Positions 17,148 through 26,551 are shown, numbered from the stretch's first letter. The stretch: DNA of 44,896 nt from Flavobacteriales bacterium (GCA_947475275.1 CANJNE010000001.1:1-44896), one strand, 5' to 3'. Notes: generated by a model from the letters alone, not told the origin. Translations and numbers: made by a program.

Positions 17148-18473
17148 CTATTGCTTTTTCAACAAGCGGAATAGCTTAATAAAATTTAACCTATGTCCAT
17201 GTTGTAAAATACCATTTTTATACAACCTTCCAGCAATAAGTAGCATTATTATACCTGAAAGAATAAGTGTCAACAATGACAAATACAACTCATATCCATG
17301 ACCAGGTTCATAACCTTGTGCCAATTTAACCATCACAACAACAGGAGCAGTGAAAGGAAAATAATGAAGAAAATCCGTGAATGTACTCATAGGATATTGC
17401 ATTGCATAGTATCCTGAATAGACACTAAAACACAACAACATAATAAGCGGTAAAACAAATTGTTGCCCATCATTTTCTGATCCAGCTGTTGCGCCAATTG
17501 CTGCAAAAAATGCTGCGTAGAAAAGGTAACTAAAAATGAAAAACATGAGGAAAAATCCTAGCATGTTAAGCAAATTTAATCTTTCAAAAACCAAATCCAC
17601 AAAGGCATTGTATTCCACTGCAGGTAAGGCTTCGTTTGCATTACTAAATTGAAAATTTGACGGATCAAAAATATCAGGAAAGAAAAACTCACGCATAAAA
17701 TAAAGACCTATACCGATTACCGTAAACCAAATTGCGAACTGAAGAAATGCAGCTAAACCAATTCCAATAATTTTCCCAAGCATTAATGATTTAGAGTCAA
17801 CCGAAGCTAATAACACCTCGGCAATTCTGCTGCTCTTTTCGTAGGAGACACTTCTAAGAATCGTCATACCGAAAAGGAAAATAAATACAATTATAACTAC
17901 TCCGAAAAACATTCCTACCCATGATCTCATATCGGAACTGGTGTCATATGGATCATAAACATCCCGATAGGTAAGATTTAGAGGTTGCTTAATTTTACGG
18001 AATTCAGCAATAGAAATGTTCATTTTTTGCTGCACCATAATTTCATCTAACCTTCGTTCTATTTGATAATGTATACGTGTTTGCATTTTTATTGAGGGTT
18101 TTTCTCTAAAAAAAACGAAACATATTTTATTTGACAAAACCTTTTCATTGATTTCAATCAAAGCATCATAATTTTGGAATTCAGGAGCATCTCGAAACTC
18201 CTCAACTTCGACGTATCTGTTTAAAAATTGGTATGTAATCGTCTTATCCTCACTAGGCATGATTTTATTTCCAAACAGACCTGCAGGGCAATTAGGCAAC
18301 TTTGGATCGACAACCAAAACATTCCAACTTTGTTTTCCTTCCCCTCCGTAGGTAAAAAGTAAATACAAAAAAGATAATATTACAAAAGGTCCAAGAATCG
18401 CTGTAATTAGAAAAGTTCTAGAGCCAATTCTTTCTTTCAATTCTCGCAATGCAATAATCCAACTATTCTTCAT
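17148..18473 (-). CDS. ABC exporter permease, NatB-like (ABC-2 type)
   Basis: This is a 441-residue inner-membrane permease. One N-terminal membrane segment (about 20-45) is followed by an extracytoplasmic domain of about 140 residues and then five or six membrane segments (about 185-430). The first residues SWIIALRELKERIGSRTFLI and the arrangement match NatB-type ABC-2 permeases, which in Bacillus extrude sodium. The gene overlaps the ATPase gene upstream by 11 bases, so the two subunits are translated together. The substrate is unknown; NatB is a structural label only. Confidence 0.88.
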   Translation of the reverse strand: MKNSWIIALRELKERIGSRTFLITAILGPFVILSFLYLLFTYGGEGKQSWNVLVVDPKLPNCPAGLFGNKIMPSEDKTITYQFLNRYVEVEEFRDAPEFQNYDALIEINEKVLSNKICFVFFREKPSIKMQTRIHYQIERRLDEIMVQQKMNISIAEFRKIKQPLNLTYRDVYDPYDTSSDMRSWVGMFFGVVIIVFIFLFGMTILRSVSYEKSSRIAEVLLASVDSKSLMLGKIIGIGLAAFLQFAIWFTVIGIGLYFMREFFFPDIFDPSNFQFSNANEALPAVEYNAFVDLVFERLNLLNMLGFFLMFFIFSYLFYAAFFAAIGATAGSENDGQQFVLPLIMLLCFSVYSGYYAMQYPMSTFTDFLHYFPFTAPVVVMVKLAQGYEPGHGYELYLSLLTLILSGIIMLLIAGRLYKNGILQHGHRLNFIKLFRLLKKQ

Positions 18474-19395
18474 GAACCATATTGTTTTTGGATTGAACTT
18501 CTTGCACGAAAATATCTTGCATTGATGGCAGTATCTCCCAAGCTGCTTCTATTTTCACTTGTCCCATAATGGTCTTCAATAGATCTTCAAAATTATTTTC
18601 ACCTCGCATTTTTAATTTGGCAACAAATCGATCAGCACCTAAAACTTCTTTTTCAATCATTTCAAAACCTGTCCATAAAGCATTGACGAACGCAATCATA
18701 TTGCCTTGAAATTTTACAGCATATTCACCTTTTTTTGCTGCCTCTTGCAAATCGCTTACTTTACCTTCGAGTATTTTTTGAGCTTGATGAATCAGCGCTA
18801 CCCTATCGCAAATTTCCTCAACACTTTTCATGTTATGGGTTGATAGAATTATGGTTTTACCTTCAGCTTTCATCGCCATCAACTCACGGTTAATAAGGTC
18901 AACATTTACTGGGTCAAAACCACTAAGGGGTTCGTCAAGAATGAGAAGATTGGGATCATGAAGCACCGTACAAATGAATTGCACTTTCTGGGCCATACCT
19001 TTGGAAAGTTGTTCGATACGCTTTTTCTTCCACTCTTGAATTTCAAATTTTTCGAGCCATTCATCGAGCTTTGTTTTAACTTCTCGCTTTTCAAGACCTC
19101 TCAATCGTCCAAGTAAAATGGCGTGTTCTTCAACAGTCATTGATCGGTATAATCCTCGTTCTTCAGGCAGATAACCAACTGAAGCGAGATGGTGTTGACG
19201 CATCAGTTCACCATTGAGTTTGATACTTCCACGATCAGGTTCAATGATGCGATTAATAATACGAATCAAAGTCGTTTTACCTGCACCATTTGGACCAAGG
19301 AGGCCAAAAATTTCGCCAGAATTCACCGACATTGATATATTATCTATGGCGACCTTTCGATAAAATGACTTAGATATATTTTGAATTTCTAACAT
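18463..19395 (-). CDS. ABC exporter ATP-binding protein, NatA-like
   Basis: This 310-residue ABC ATPase has Walker A GPNGAGKT (34-41), a Q-loop region with YLPEERGLYRSM, the signature LSKGMAQKVQ and Walker B LLILDEPLSGFDP, followed by the switch His in LSTHNM. The extra 80-90 residues at the C-terminus resemble the DUF4162 regulatory tail of NatA-type proteins. It pairs with the permease encoded directly downstream. A hairpin-forming palindrome lies just upstream of its start codon. Confidence 0.92.
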   Translation of the reverse strand: MLEIQNISKSFYRKVAIDNISMSVNSGEIFGLLGPNGAGKTTLIRIINRIIEPDRGSIKLNGELMRQHHLASVGYLPEERGLYRSMTVEEHAILLGRLRGLEKREVKTKLDEWLEKFEIQEWKKKRIEQLSKGMAQKVQFICTVLHDPNLLILDEPLSGFDPVNVDLINRELMAMKAEGKTIILSTHNMKSVEEICDRVALIHQAQKILEGKVSDLQEAAKKGEYAVKFQGNMIAFVNALWTGFEMIEKEVLGADRFVAKLKMRGENNFEDLLKTIMGQVKIEAAWEILPSMQDIFVQEVQSKNNMVHEE

Positions 19396-19399
19396 TTCT

Positions 19400-19420
19400 T
19401 TAGCTTAATTGTAAAGCTAA
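19400..19420 (-). promoter_or_regulatory. Inverted repeat just upstream of the NatA-like start codon
   Basis: TTAGCTT and AAGCTAA form a perfect 7-base-pair stem around a 7-base loop, ending 4 bases before the ATG of the ABC ATPase gene (minus strand). It would overlap the ribosome-binding region. It could be an operator or an mRNA hairpin that limits initiation; a terminator is less likely because no U-run follows. Confidence 0.4.
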
Positions 19421-19446
19421 GAAAATTTGTGTGAAGAGGAATTACT

Positions 19447-20355
19447 TCAATTCAAAGGTTGGAATAATTTCTTTTTCCAATCTTTCCACCTGTAAATCTT
19501 TGCATAGAGTAACAAGAGCAAAGGTTGTATAACTATTAAAGAAAGAATCATTTCAATACCAAAAGTAGGTTTTGAATTATCGATAAAAATAGCATCTGTT
19601 TGAAAAGCTTGCCAAGTATTTGTTACCAAGATTGCACCAAAAACATTATTTGCAGCATGATAGCCCATTGACAACTCTAGACCTTCATCCATAACAGTAA
19701 TAATGGAAAGAAAAACACCTGTTAAAATATAATAAAGCAAAGCAACATACCCTATGTAATCAATTTCAGGATTTCCAGCGTGAATCATCCCAAACAGAAC
19801 AGACGTAATCAATACAGCCAACCAAGGCAAGCGAAATGACGTGCCAAAAAGCTGCAATAGATAACCTCTAAAAAAGACCTCTTCGCATGTTGTTTGAAAA
19901 GGAATCAAAACTATTGATACTAAGAGCAATGGAATAAATGTCTGTACATTAAAATTCCATTGAATGGAATCCGAAAAACGTATGGCCATAAACAGATTTA
20001 TTCCCATAATTGCTAGCCAAACAAATGCAGATAGAAAGAATCGTTTCCAATCTATATTGTTGCGTGAGGTCAATACTGACAAGATAGAGCGCTTATGAAT
20101 GAATTTCATGCAAAATAAAAGCGTAATCAAGGCAAACAAAAAGGGAAGCAACTGAATGGCCAAAAAGGTATTTGCTCCTAAAACATTTACAATTGAATTA
20201 AGATTGGGTGATACCAAATCTTCTAAAGTAAAACTTAATGCAATTATTAATGAAACAACCTGAGCCACAAAAAAAACTGCGACTACAGCAACAATAGTAA
20301 GGAATATGCTATTAAAATTATTATTTCCTTTTTGACCTAGTTGAATGAAGCGCAT
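19447..20355 (-). CDS. CPBP-family intramembrane metalloprotease (CAAX protease-like)
   Basis: This is a 302-residue protein with about eight membrane segments. The ABI/CPBP motifs are clear: EEVFFRG (E158, E159, R163), a second motif FGMIHAG (His192) and a third GYHAANNVFG (His233). These residues bind the metal and form the intramembrane active site in the Rce1/CAAX-protease superfamily. Bacterial members have been linked to bacteriocin immunity and to protein maturation, but the substrate here is unknown. It starts 1 base after the end of dnaJ, so it probably belongs to the grpE-dnaJ transcript. Confidence 0.92.
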   Translation of the reverse strand: MRFIQLGQKGNNNFNSIFLTIVAVVAVFFVAQVVSLIIALSFTLEDLVSPNLNSIVNVLGANTFLAIQLLPFLFALITLLFCMKFIHKRSILSVLTSRNNIDWKRFFLSAFVWLAIMGINLFMAIRFSDSIQWNFNVQTFIPLLLVSIVLIPFQTTCEEVFFRGYLLQLFGTSFRLPWLAVLITSVLFGMIHAGNPEIDYIGYVALLYYILTGVFLSIITVMDEGLELSMGYHAANNVFGAILVTNTWQAFQTDAIFIDNSKPTFGIEMILSLIVIQPLLLLLYAKIYRWKDWKKKLFQPLN

Positions 20356-20356
20356 A

Positions 20357-21469
20357 TTATTGGAACATATCTTTCATTCTATTGAAAAACCCCCTGTCAT
20401 TTTTCTCTGGTTGAGGTTGGAAATTCTCGCTTGCTTTTAATTTTTCAAGTAATTCTCTTTCTTCTTTTGTGAGTTTCTGAGGTGTCCAAACGTTAACATG
20501 AACAAATAAATCACCCGTTCCATAACCTTGCAATTGTGGCAGTCCTTTACCTTTTAAACGAAGAACTTTCCCGCTTTGAGTGCCGGGATCAATTTTTATT
20601 TTGACTTTACCCGAAACCGTCGGCACTTCTACAGATTCTCCTAATGCAACAAAAGCGAAATTTACGAAAGCTTCATAGTGAAGGTTATCACCTTCTCTTT
20701 TAAGTTCTGGATGTTCTACTTCCTCAATAACAACGATTAAATCTCCGGGAACCCCATTAAAAGGCCCGGCATTTCCTTTACCAGTAACACTGAGTTGCAT
20801 ACCCTCTTCTACACCAGCTGGGATTTCGATTTCTATAACCTCCTCCTGGCGCTTCAAGCCAAGTGCATCAGCATCAGAAGGTCTTTTATCGATCATTTTA
20901 CCTGCTCCTTGACAAACATTACAAGTAGATTGCGTTTGCATTGCACCTAAAAAGGTCTGTGCAACCCTTGTAATTCTTCCAGTACCATTACAAGTAGAAC
21001 AATTTTTATAGGTTACGCCTTCAGCATTAACCAACTTATTTACTTTGATTTTTTTCTTTACCCCTTCAGCTATTTCCTCAAGCGTTAGTTTCATTTTAAC
21101 CCTAAGGTTGGTTCCACGAACTACACGAGATCCACCTCGACTTCCACCAAAACTACCTCCACCGAACGCTCCACCAAAGATGTCGCCAAACTGTGAGAAT
21201 ATGTCGTCCATATTCATTCCGCCGCCAAAACCAGAGGCACCTCCCATTCCAGCATGACCAAAACGATCATATTGTGCTCTTTTTTCAGGATTACTCAAGA
21301 TCTCATAAGCCTCTGCAGCCTCTTTAAAATTATCTTCAGCCTGAACATCTCCTGGATTTTTATCAGGATGGTACTTTAATGCCAATTTTCTATATGCCTT
21401 TTTAATTTCGGCCTCATCAGCATTTTTTGCAACACCTAAAACCTCATAATAATCTCTTTTTTGGCTCAT
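20357..21469 (-). CDS. dnaJ: Chaperone DnaJ with a reduced zinc-binding domain
   Basis: DnaJ stimulates DnaK ATPase and delivers substrates. Residues 1-70 are a J domain with HPD at 34-36, followed by a Gly/Phe-rich stretch (72-115). The central region keeps only two CxxCxGxG motifs, CSTCNGTG (157-164) and CNVCQGAG (183-190), where classical DnaJ has four. The fourth-repeat position reads DKRPSDADA with no cysteine. The C-terminal substrate-binding domains (210-345) are intact, including [11 protein letters not shown] and VTGKGNAG. It lies 29 bases after grpE. I recall that this reduced zinc region is frequent in Flavobacteriia, so the gene looks functional. Confidence 0.96.
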   Translation of the reverse strand: MSQKRDYYEVLGVAKNADEAEIKKAYRKLALKYHPDKNPGDVQAEDNFKEAAEAYEILSNPEKRAQYDRFGHAGMGGASGFGGGMNMDDIFSQFGDIFGGAFGGGSFGGSRGGSRVVRGTNLRVKMKLTLEEIAEGVKKKIKVNKLVNAEGVTYKNCSTCNGTGRITRVAQTFLGAMQTQSTCNVCQGAGKMIDKRPSDADALGLKRQEEVIEIEIPAGVEEGMQLSVTGKGNAGPFNGVPGDLIVVIEEVEHPELKREGDNLHYEAFVNFAFVALGESVEVPTVSGKVKIKIDPGTQSGKVLRLKGKGLPQLQGYGTGDLFVHVNVWTPQKLTKEERELLEKLKASENFQPQPEKNDRGFFNRMKDMFQ

Positions 21470-21498
21470 AATTATTGTTTGTCTATACCTAATATTGA

Positions 21499-22050
21499 TT
21501 ATTGTCCAACAACTACTTTGGCGTAACGGATAACCTTTTCATTCAAATAATATCCTTTTTCGACATCGTCGATTACAATACCCTTTTCTTTTTCATCAGT
21601 TACAGGAACGTTTGCTATTGCTTCATGTAATTCGCTGTCAAAAGGTTTACCCTTAGCATCCATTGGTTTTAACCCTTGGGCTTCAAGGATTGATCTCAAT
21701 TTATTATAAATAATTTGAACACCTTCTTTTATGGCTTTGGCATCATCAATATTTTCATTATTCGCAATCGCCCTATCAAAATCATCTACAACAGGTAATA
21801 AATCCCTTAATATTCCGGAGCTTGCAGTTGATATTAATTCCAAACGCTCCTTATTTGAACGTTTACGATAATTGTCAAATTCAGCAAAAAGTCTTAGAAA
21901 TCTATCATTTAATTCAGCATATTTATCATCTGGTGACAATTCTTTTGGCGCGTCTTCATTCACAGACTCCTGTGTATCGGTATTCAAAGCTTCCTGATCT
22001 CGAGTAGTCTCTTTCTCGTTGTTTTCGTTTTCCAAATTTTCCTCTCCCAT
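21499..22050 (-). CDS. grpE: Nucleotide exchange factor GrpE
   Basis: GrpE releases ADP from DnaK. The 183-residue protein has an acidic, low-complexity N-terminus (1-45), a long coiled-coil helix, and the core [13 protein letters not shown] ... [12 protein letters not shown]. The C-terminal beta-wing includes the AIANVPV and [16 protein letters not shown] segments. It is the first gene of the grpE-dnaJ operon and has a good promoter candidate 28 bases upstream. Confidence 0.97.
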   Translation of the reverse strand: MGEENLENENNEKETTRDQEALNTDTQESVNEDAPKELSPDDKYAELNDRFLRLFAEFDNYRKRSNKERLELISTASSGILRDLLPVVDDFDRAIANNENIDDAKAIKEGVQIIYNKLRSILEAQGLKPMDAKGKPFDSELHEAIANVPVTDEKEKGIVIDDVEKGYYLNEKVIRYAKVVVGQ

Positions 22051-22078
22051 GATTTCTAAATTAACTATGGCACTTTTT

Positions 22079-22110
22079 CAAAGATAAGACCAAAACAGAA
22101 ATTCAGACAA
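22079..22110 (-). promoter_or_regulatory. Putative promoter of the grpE-dnaJ operon
   Basis: On the minus strand, TATCTTTG (22086-22079) matches TAnnTTTG exactly, and TTG (22110-22108) lies 21 bases upstream as the -33 element. The -7 box ends 28 bases before the grpE ATG. Spacing and both boxes fit the Bacteroidota sigma-ABfr consensus. No inverted repeat typical of a heat-shock operator was seen beside it. Confidence 0.52.
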
Positions 22111-22164
22111 GGTGTCAGCATTTTGTTTTACATGCAGGAAAGAATGTCACAGAAAAATTAATGC

Positions 22165-23601
22165 TTATGGAATTTTCAATGTCTGTCCTATTTTGATCAT
22201 GTCACTTTTCAGACCATTTTTAGACTTAATTTTAGTTACAGTAGTTCCATATTTTTTTGCAATTCCAGAAAGGGTATCTCCTTGTTTAACTTTATATGTT
22301 TTGGTGGTTTTGGCTGCTGATGTTCCAGCCGATTGGGTTGTTTTCGGTTTTTCAAAGGTTACTAAATCATAGGATTTTGTTGGAACATTTATTAGCAAAG
22401 CGTTATCCACTTTACAATTGTTATAGGTGTTTAAAATAGATTTGTAAATCCAATATCCCTTTAATTCATATCCTTTATCCGTAAGGTGAATATAATCTGA
22501 CTGTGCATAACCTTTTTCATTCCATGTTTTGATAGTGCCGAGCCCACCTGATAAATCATACCAATTCCAGAAGAGACAGTGTTGCTCCTCCGCTATAGAG
22601 TCAATTAAATTTCGGAAAATTGGGCCAGCAGTTATGTAGTTGCCTTTATAGTTCAAATCTTGAACCGATGTTAGGACAATAAGTACATCTGGATTTACAT
22701 CTCTAAAATTTTTTATGGCTGTTCGGATTTGATCTGATAGCTTACCATCAATAGCGTTTGTATATAATATATCATTGGTGCCAAAATCTAAAATCACAAT
22801 ATCCGGATTTAGCATTTTAGCCTGTTCTGGCATTTTTTCTAATTGCAATACAGATTTAAATGGAGCAGCTCCAACTCCTAAAGAATGGTATACAACGCCT
22901 CCAGTTGAAGTCTTTTCAATCGACAAACCGTAAAAAGGAAATTTTTTAGCTATTGGATTGCCATCTGTTAATTTTAACTGCAAGGAACTAATCTCTCCAG
23001 AGTAATTGAACCGGATGGCATTTTCTTCAATTTTATTGTCATTCAAATGAAAAACAAAAACACTGGTATCTATAGTGAATTGAAAATCAAAAAGCGCTGA
23101 ATCAGCATCAGTGAAAATGGTAATTTCGTAGTCATCTTTTGGGATAGGTGATTTGAATTTAAAATTTAGCTCTGCACCAATTGTATTTCCTTCAACAGCC
23201 ATTCCGCAAATACCAAGTGGTATTTTTGGCGAAGTTTGATAACTTTTAGCAAATTTCCATGTCCCTTTGTAAGTTGAACTGTAATTAATGGAAGAATAAG
23301 TATCTGCAGCACCATAATTGAAGACCATTCCGTAGCCACCATCACCAAAATAATTTTGCAACCTTTTTCTTGCTATACTTGTTGGGCGCTCCGCTTGAAT
23401 ATGACTTCCACCGTAGTGAAAGATTACCAATTCATCATTTTTAATATTGTCAATATGGTTTACCAGTTGCTGTCCTAGTGTTGAATCATAGAACTGCAGA
23501 AAGGCATAAGTTGAATCAATCTTTAATTCTGCGGGAATTTGCGAAACAAACGATGAAACAGAACCAAGAATAATCGCAAAAAGTAAACCTAATCCTCTCA
23601 T
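22165..23601 (-). CDS. Secreted SGNH/GDSL hydrolase with C-terminal LysM domain
   Basis: This 478-residue protein has a signal peptide (about 1-20). The SGNH blocks are present: block I reads GGSH with nucleophile Ser66 (Gly replaces the usual Asp of GDSH), block III is GTND (274-277), and block V is SDYIH with D369 and H372. A linker rich in Thr, Ala and Lys (410-435) leads to one LysM domain (436-478) with GDTLSGIAKKYG, which binds peptidoglycan or related GlcNAc polymers. Its ATG overlaps the stop of the DHHW gene (ATGA). By context it may acetylate or deacetylate the polymer handled by the MBOAT/DHHW pair at the cell wall. Confidence 0.9.
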   Translation of the reverse strand: MRGLGLLFAIILGSVSSFVSQIPAELKIDSTYAFLQFYDSTLGQQLVNHIDNIKNDELVIFHYGGSHIQAERPTSIARKRLQNYFGDGGYGMVFNYGAADTYSSINYSSTYKGTWKFAKSYQTSPKIPLGICGMAVEGNTIGAELNFKFKSPIPKDDYEITIFTDADSALFDFQFTIDTSVFVFHLNDNKIEENAIRFNYSGEISSLQLKLTDGNPIAKKFPFYGLSIEKTSTGGVVYHSLGVGAAPFKSVLQLEKMPEQAKMLNPDIVILDFGTNDILYTNAIDGKLSDQIRTAIKNFRDVNPDVLIVLTSVQDLNYKGNYITAGPIFRNLIDSIAEEQHCLFWNWYDLSGGLGTIKTWNEKGYAQSDYIHLTDKGYELKGYWIYKSILNTYNNCKVDNALLINVPTKSYDLVTFEKPKTTQSAGTSAAKTTKTYKVKQGDTLSGIAKKYGTTVTKIKSKNGLKSDMIKIGQTLKIP

Positions 23602-24950
23602 TGCTTTAAAGTATCTTCAATTAATGGTTGTACCAATATTTCCTTTGGCAATATGGTATCTGTAGGGTTTTGTTTCACAGGTTTTGGAGCTGGAGGTCCT
23701 TTTTGGGTTGCCAAATTTCTAATTCGGTTTATAGTACCATTACTCATTGCTGCATACATACCTACAGCAAAAATAAGATCATCTACCTCATTGGTTACCA
23801 TTAAATCTGTTAAATTTTGATAGGCATATCTAAAGTCCATTACCCAAATTTCTTCATAATGGCTCACCAAATAAACTGTGAATGCGTTACCCATTGAATT
23901 TTTAATGACACAAGCTTTTCTACCATTTTTAACTCCGGTAGTAATTTTAATTAAAGGAATGTCACCACAAAGGAAAGTACTGTATGTGTTTCCTCCTGAA
24001 CATGAATTACAGAAGACTTGACTTTTTGACCCTTTATATCCTGTTTTTCCGTATCGTATTGCGGAAGTTTTAACTCTTGGAATAAAATACTCCATTGTAT
24101 CTGGATTATTTCTTACACTAGGGTCTCTGGTGTGTTGATAGAGTGATCCTAAAAATTTGTATTTCACACGTCTATCCATATTTTCAAGAGGCACGGGTTG
24201 GAAGCCTGCTGACTTGCAGAAAGCTACATAAGCATAATAGGCTCCTTTAGCATTCCAATGGTGATCGGTACTAAAAAACATTTTTTCGTTAACGTGATTG
24301 TTCATTTCACCCAACACATCACTAAAAATAGCTCCATTGGTTAAACTATTACCAATTGCTTGAAGCGTTGCCCTATTCTTACCATTGTAATGTTTGTATT
24401 TCTCAGCAGGTATAAATGCTGAAGATAGCGGTGCCACACAAGAAAAAACTCGAGTCTTTGGTCCTAAATTAGCAGCATACTGGCTTACCATTTTTGCAAA
24501 TACCCGACCCATTTTAGGACTTCCCCCGTTAAGTGGAAAAACACTTCCATCAAGAATAAGCATACTTCCTGAATAGGCCTCTTCAAAGTCATCGAGGAAA
24601 TTCATATTGGTATCAAGAGGCATCCCTTCTTCATCAAAAGCTTCATTTTCTTTTTTTGATTTCTTTTGGGAAACAAAAATTTTCTCCTGATCCTTAAAAT
24701 GCAGTCCTTTCTGATATTTCAACCAATCTGCGAACTCTACACATTTATCTCTTGCCGGAAAATGATCGTTGATATATAAATCTACACTATCAGCCCAGGA
24801 TCCATTAATATATCCTTGCCATGTCAAATTTGGGAAAGTCGCTAATCTTCGTTTTTCATCTTCAGAAATTTCTTTAGGTGGAATTAGAAAAAATGAAGAT
24901 AATCCTCCAGCGAGCATCAATAAAAATAATATGACATTAATCCGATGCAT
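23598..24950 (-). CDS. DHHW/AlgX-J-like protein, putative periplasmic O-acetyltransferase
   Basis: This 450-residue protein has a single N-terminal membrane anchor (about 4-24) and a periplasmic SGNH-like domain. The signature STDHHWNAKGA (DHHW at 229-232) supplies the catalytic Asp/His, as in AlgX, AlgJ and DHHW-family proteins; the likely Ser is in KNSMGNAF further on. The C-terminus is Pro-rich and of low complexity. The frame extends one codon to a TTG, but the ATG at 24950 overlaps the TGA of the MBOAT gene (TGATG), indicating coupling. It probably receives acyl groups passed through the MBOAT protein and transfers them to an exported polysaccharide. Confidence 0.88.
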   Translation of the reverse strand: MHRINVILFLLMLAGGLSSFFLIPPKEISEDEKRRLATFPNLTWQGYINGSWADSVDLYINDHFPARDKCVEFADWLKYQKGLHFKDQEKIFVSQKKSKKENEAFDEEGMPLDTNMNFLDDFEEAYSGSMLILDGSVFPLNGGSPKMGRVFAKMVSQYAANLGPKTRVFSCVAPLSSAFIPAEKYKHYNGKNRATLQAIGNSLTNGAIFSDVLGEMNNHVNEKMFFSTDHHWNAKGAYYAYVAFCKSAGFQPVPLENMDRRVKYKFLGSLYQHTRDPSVRNNPDTMEYFIPRVKTSAIRYGKTGYKGSKSQVFCNSCSGGNTYSTFLCGDIPLIKITTGVKNGRKACVIKNSMGNAFTVYLVSHYEEIWVMDFRYAYQNLTDLMVTNEVDDLIFAVGMYAAMSNGTINRIRNLATQKGPPAPKPVKQNPTDTILPKEILVQPLIEDTLKQ

Positions 24951-26344
24951 CAAAATCTAAAATAAATGAAAGGATTGTAGGTTGCATCAACAAGCATTAC
25001 AGTGCACAATAGTAGCAACAAAACATTCATAAATGGTCTAGCATAGTGATTGAATGCACTAGCTTTAAGGTACACATTTGACTCTTTTTTGTAAATTTCA
25101 TCCCAAGGAATACAAAGTAAAATGACCAAAATAAACCAAAAAAGATGTTCGATGAGATCTGTGTAAAAACCATCTCCAGATTGATATTTTGAGGCAAATA
25201 GCTTCACTACAAATTCCTTCAATTGTGCAAAATCTACAAAATAGAAAATTGCACGACTGAAAACAATTAAAATCAGTGTGTACAAGTGTCGAAGAAATCT
25301 TGGTGTTTTAGCGAGGTATTTTTCCAAAAGTTTCTCTATTATCATGAAACATCCAAAGTAAAATCCCCAAAGGACAAAATTCCAACTTGCCCCATGCCAG
25401 AAACCTGTAAGCAACCAAACGACCATAATATTTCTCAGCTGAAACTTTCTATTTCCTCCTAAAGGAATATAAACATAGTCTCTAAAGAATGTACCTAATG
25501 AAATATGCCATCTTTTATAAAAATCTGCTACCGAAATCGCGGCATATGGGTGTCTAAAATTTTCACCATAATGAAAACCAAACATTCTACCGAGGCCTAT
25601 TGCCATATCAGAGTATCCTGAAAAATCAAAATAAATCTGAATGGAGAACATAATAATACCAAACCAAGCCTCAGCACTCGAAAGATCAGTAAAGCCATTT
25701 TCGAGATACTTCTGAACCAATTCACCCGCAACATTAGCGATGATCACTTTTTTGAATAAACCGAAACAAAATCTATTAATGCCAATGCTAATGTCCTCCC
25801 AATTCACAGATCTGCTTTTCAATTGCCCAGCAATTAGCTGGTAACGAACTATTGGGCCCGCAACGAGTTGATGAAAAACGCTTACAAAAAGCATGAAATT
25901 TAATAAACTTTTTTGCGCTTTCACCTCTCCCCTGTAGACATCAACACAATAGGAAATGGTTTGAAATGTGTAGAAGGAAATACCTATAGGTAAAGAATTC
26001 GTAGGTTTATCGAAAGGCAACTCAACGATGGCATTAATATTCTCCCAAATAAAGCCTCCGTATTTAAACGACATGAGTAAGGCAAGATTTCCAATAATAG
26101 AAACCCAAAGCATAATCTTTGCCTTATGAGTTCCATGCCATTTCTCAATGAGTAATCCATTGCCGTAGTCGAATAACGAACTAAAAAGCATCAGAACTAT
26201 CCAAAGAGGTTCACCCCAAGCGTAAAATATGAATGAAAAAATTACAAGAGAAAGGTTCCGAAATGTCATATTTTTTGTGACATAATGGAAGAGCAAGCTC
26301 AAAGGCAGGAAAATATAAAGGAATGTTAAACTCGAAAATACCAT
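24950..26344 (-). CDS. MBOAT family O-acyltransferase (AlgI/DltB-like)
   Basis: This is a 464-residue inner-membrane protein with about 11 hydrophobic segments. MBOAT signatures are clear: DFSGYSDMAIGLGRMFG (about 240-256), RWHISLGTFFRDYVYIPLGG (279-297) and TGFWHGASWNFVLWG with the catalytic His at 317. Family members such as AlgI and DltB move acyl groups from cytoplasmic donors across the membrane. It is the first gene of a three-gene coupled operon with the DHHW protein and the SGNH-LysM hydrolase. The polymer being modified is not identified. Confidence 0.94.
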   Translation of the reverse strand: MVFSSLTFLYIFLPLSLLFHYVTKNMTFRNLSLVIFSFIFYAWGEPLWIVLMLFSSLFDYGNGLLIEKWHGTHKAKIMLWVSIIGNLALLMSFKYGGFIWENINAIVELPFDKPTNSLPIGISFYTFQTISYCVDVYRGEVKAQKSLLNFMLFVSVFHQLVAGPIVRYQLIAGQLKSRSVNWEDISIGINRFCFGLFKKVIIANVAGELVQKYLENGFTDLSSAEAWFGIIMFSIQIYFDFSGYSDMAIGLGRMFGFHYGENFRHPYAAISVADFYKRWHISLGTFFRDYVYIPLGGNRKFQLRNIMVVWLLTGFWHGASWNFVLWGFYFGCFMIIEKLLEKYLAKTPRFLRHLYTLILIVFSRAIFYFVDFAQLKEFVVKLFASKYQSGDGFYTDLIEHLFWFILVILLCIPWDEIYKKESNVYLKASAFNHYARPFMNVLLLLLCTVMLVDATYNPFIYFRF

Positions 26345-26387
26345 GCTCAGTTGACTTTCACTTTGTTTTGTAGTTTATTCGGGTCGG

Positions 26388-26421
26388 CAAAATTAAAAAA
26401 CTAATTTGGTTTTCAGACCAA
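26388..26421 (-). promoter_or_regulatory. Putative promoter of the MBOAT-DHHW-SGNH operon
   Basis: On the minus strand TAATTTTG (26395-26388) matches TAnnTTTG, with TTG (26421-26419) 23 bases upstream. The -7 box is 43 bases before the MBOAT ATG. The surrounding gap (26345-26551) contains no gene and no convincing terminator hairpin for the upstream DUF2071 gene. Confidence 0.4.
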
Positions 26422-26551
26422 TAATTTTAGGAATATCAAGCTTTTTGGAATTCCGATTGATTGACCTATTTTGAATGGGTTTATATCAATTCGATTATTT
26501 CATTTTTTGGATTAAATAAGACCGTTGAAAAACAGGCTGGCAATTTAACCA

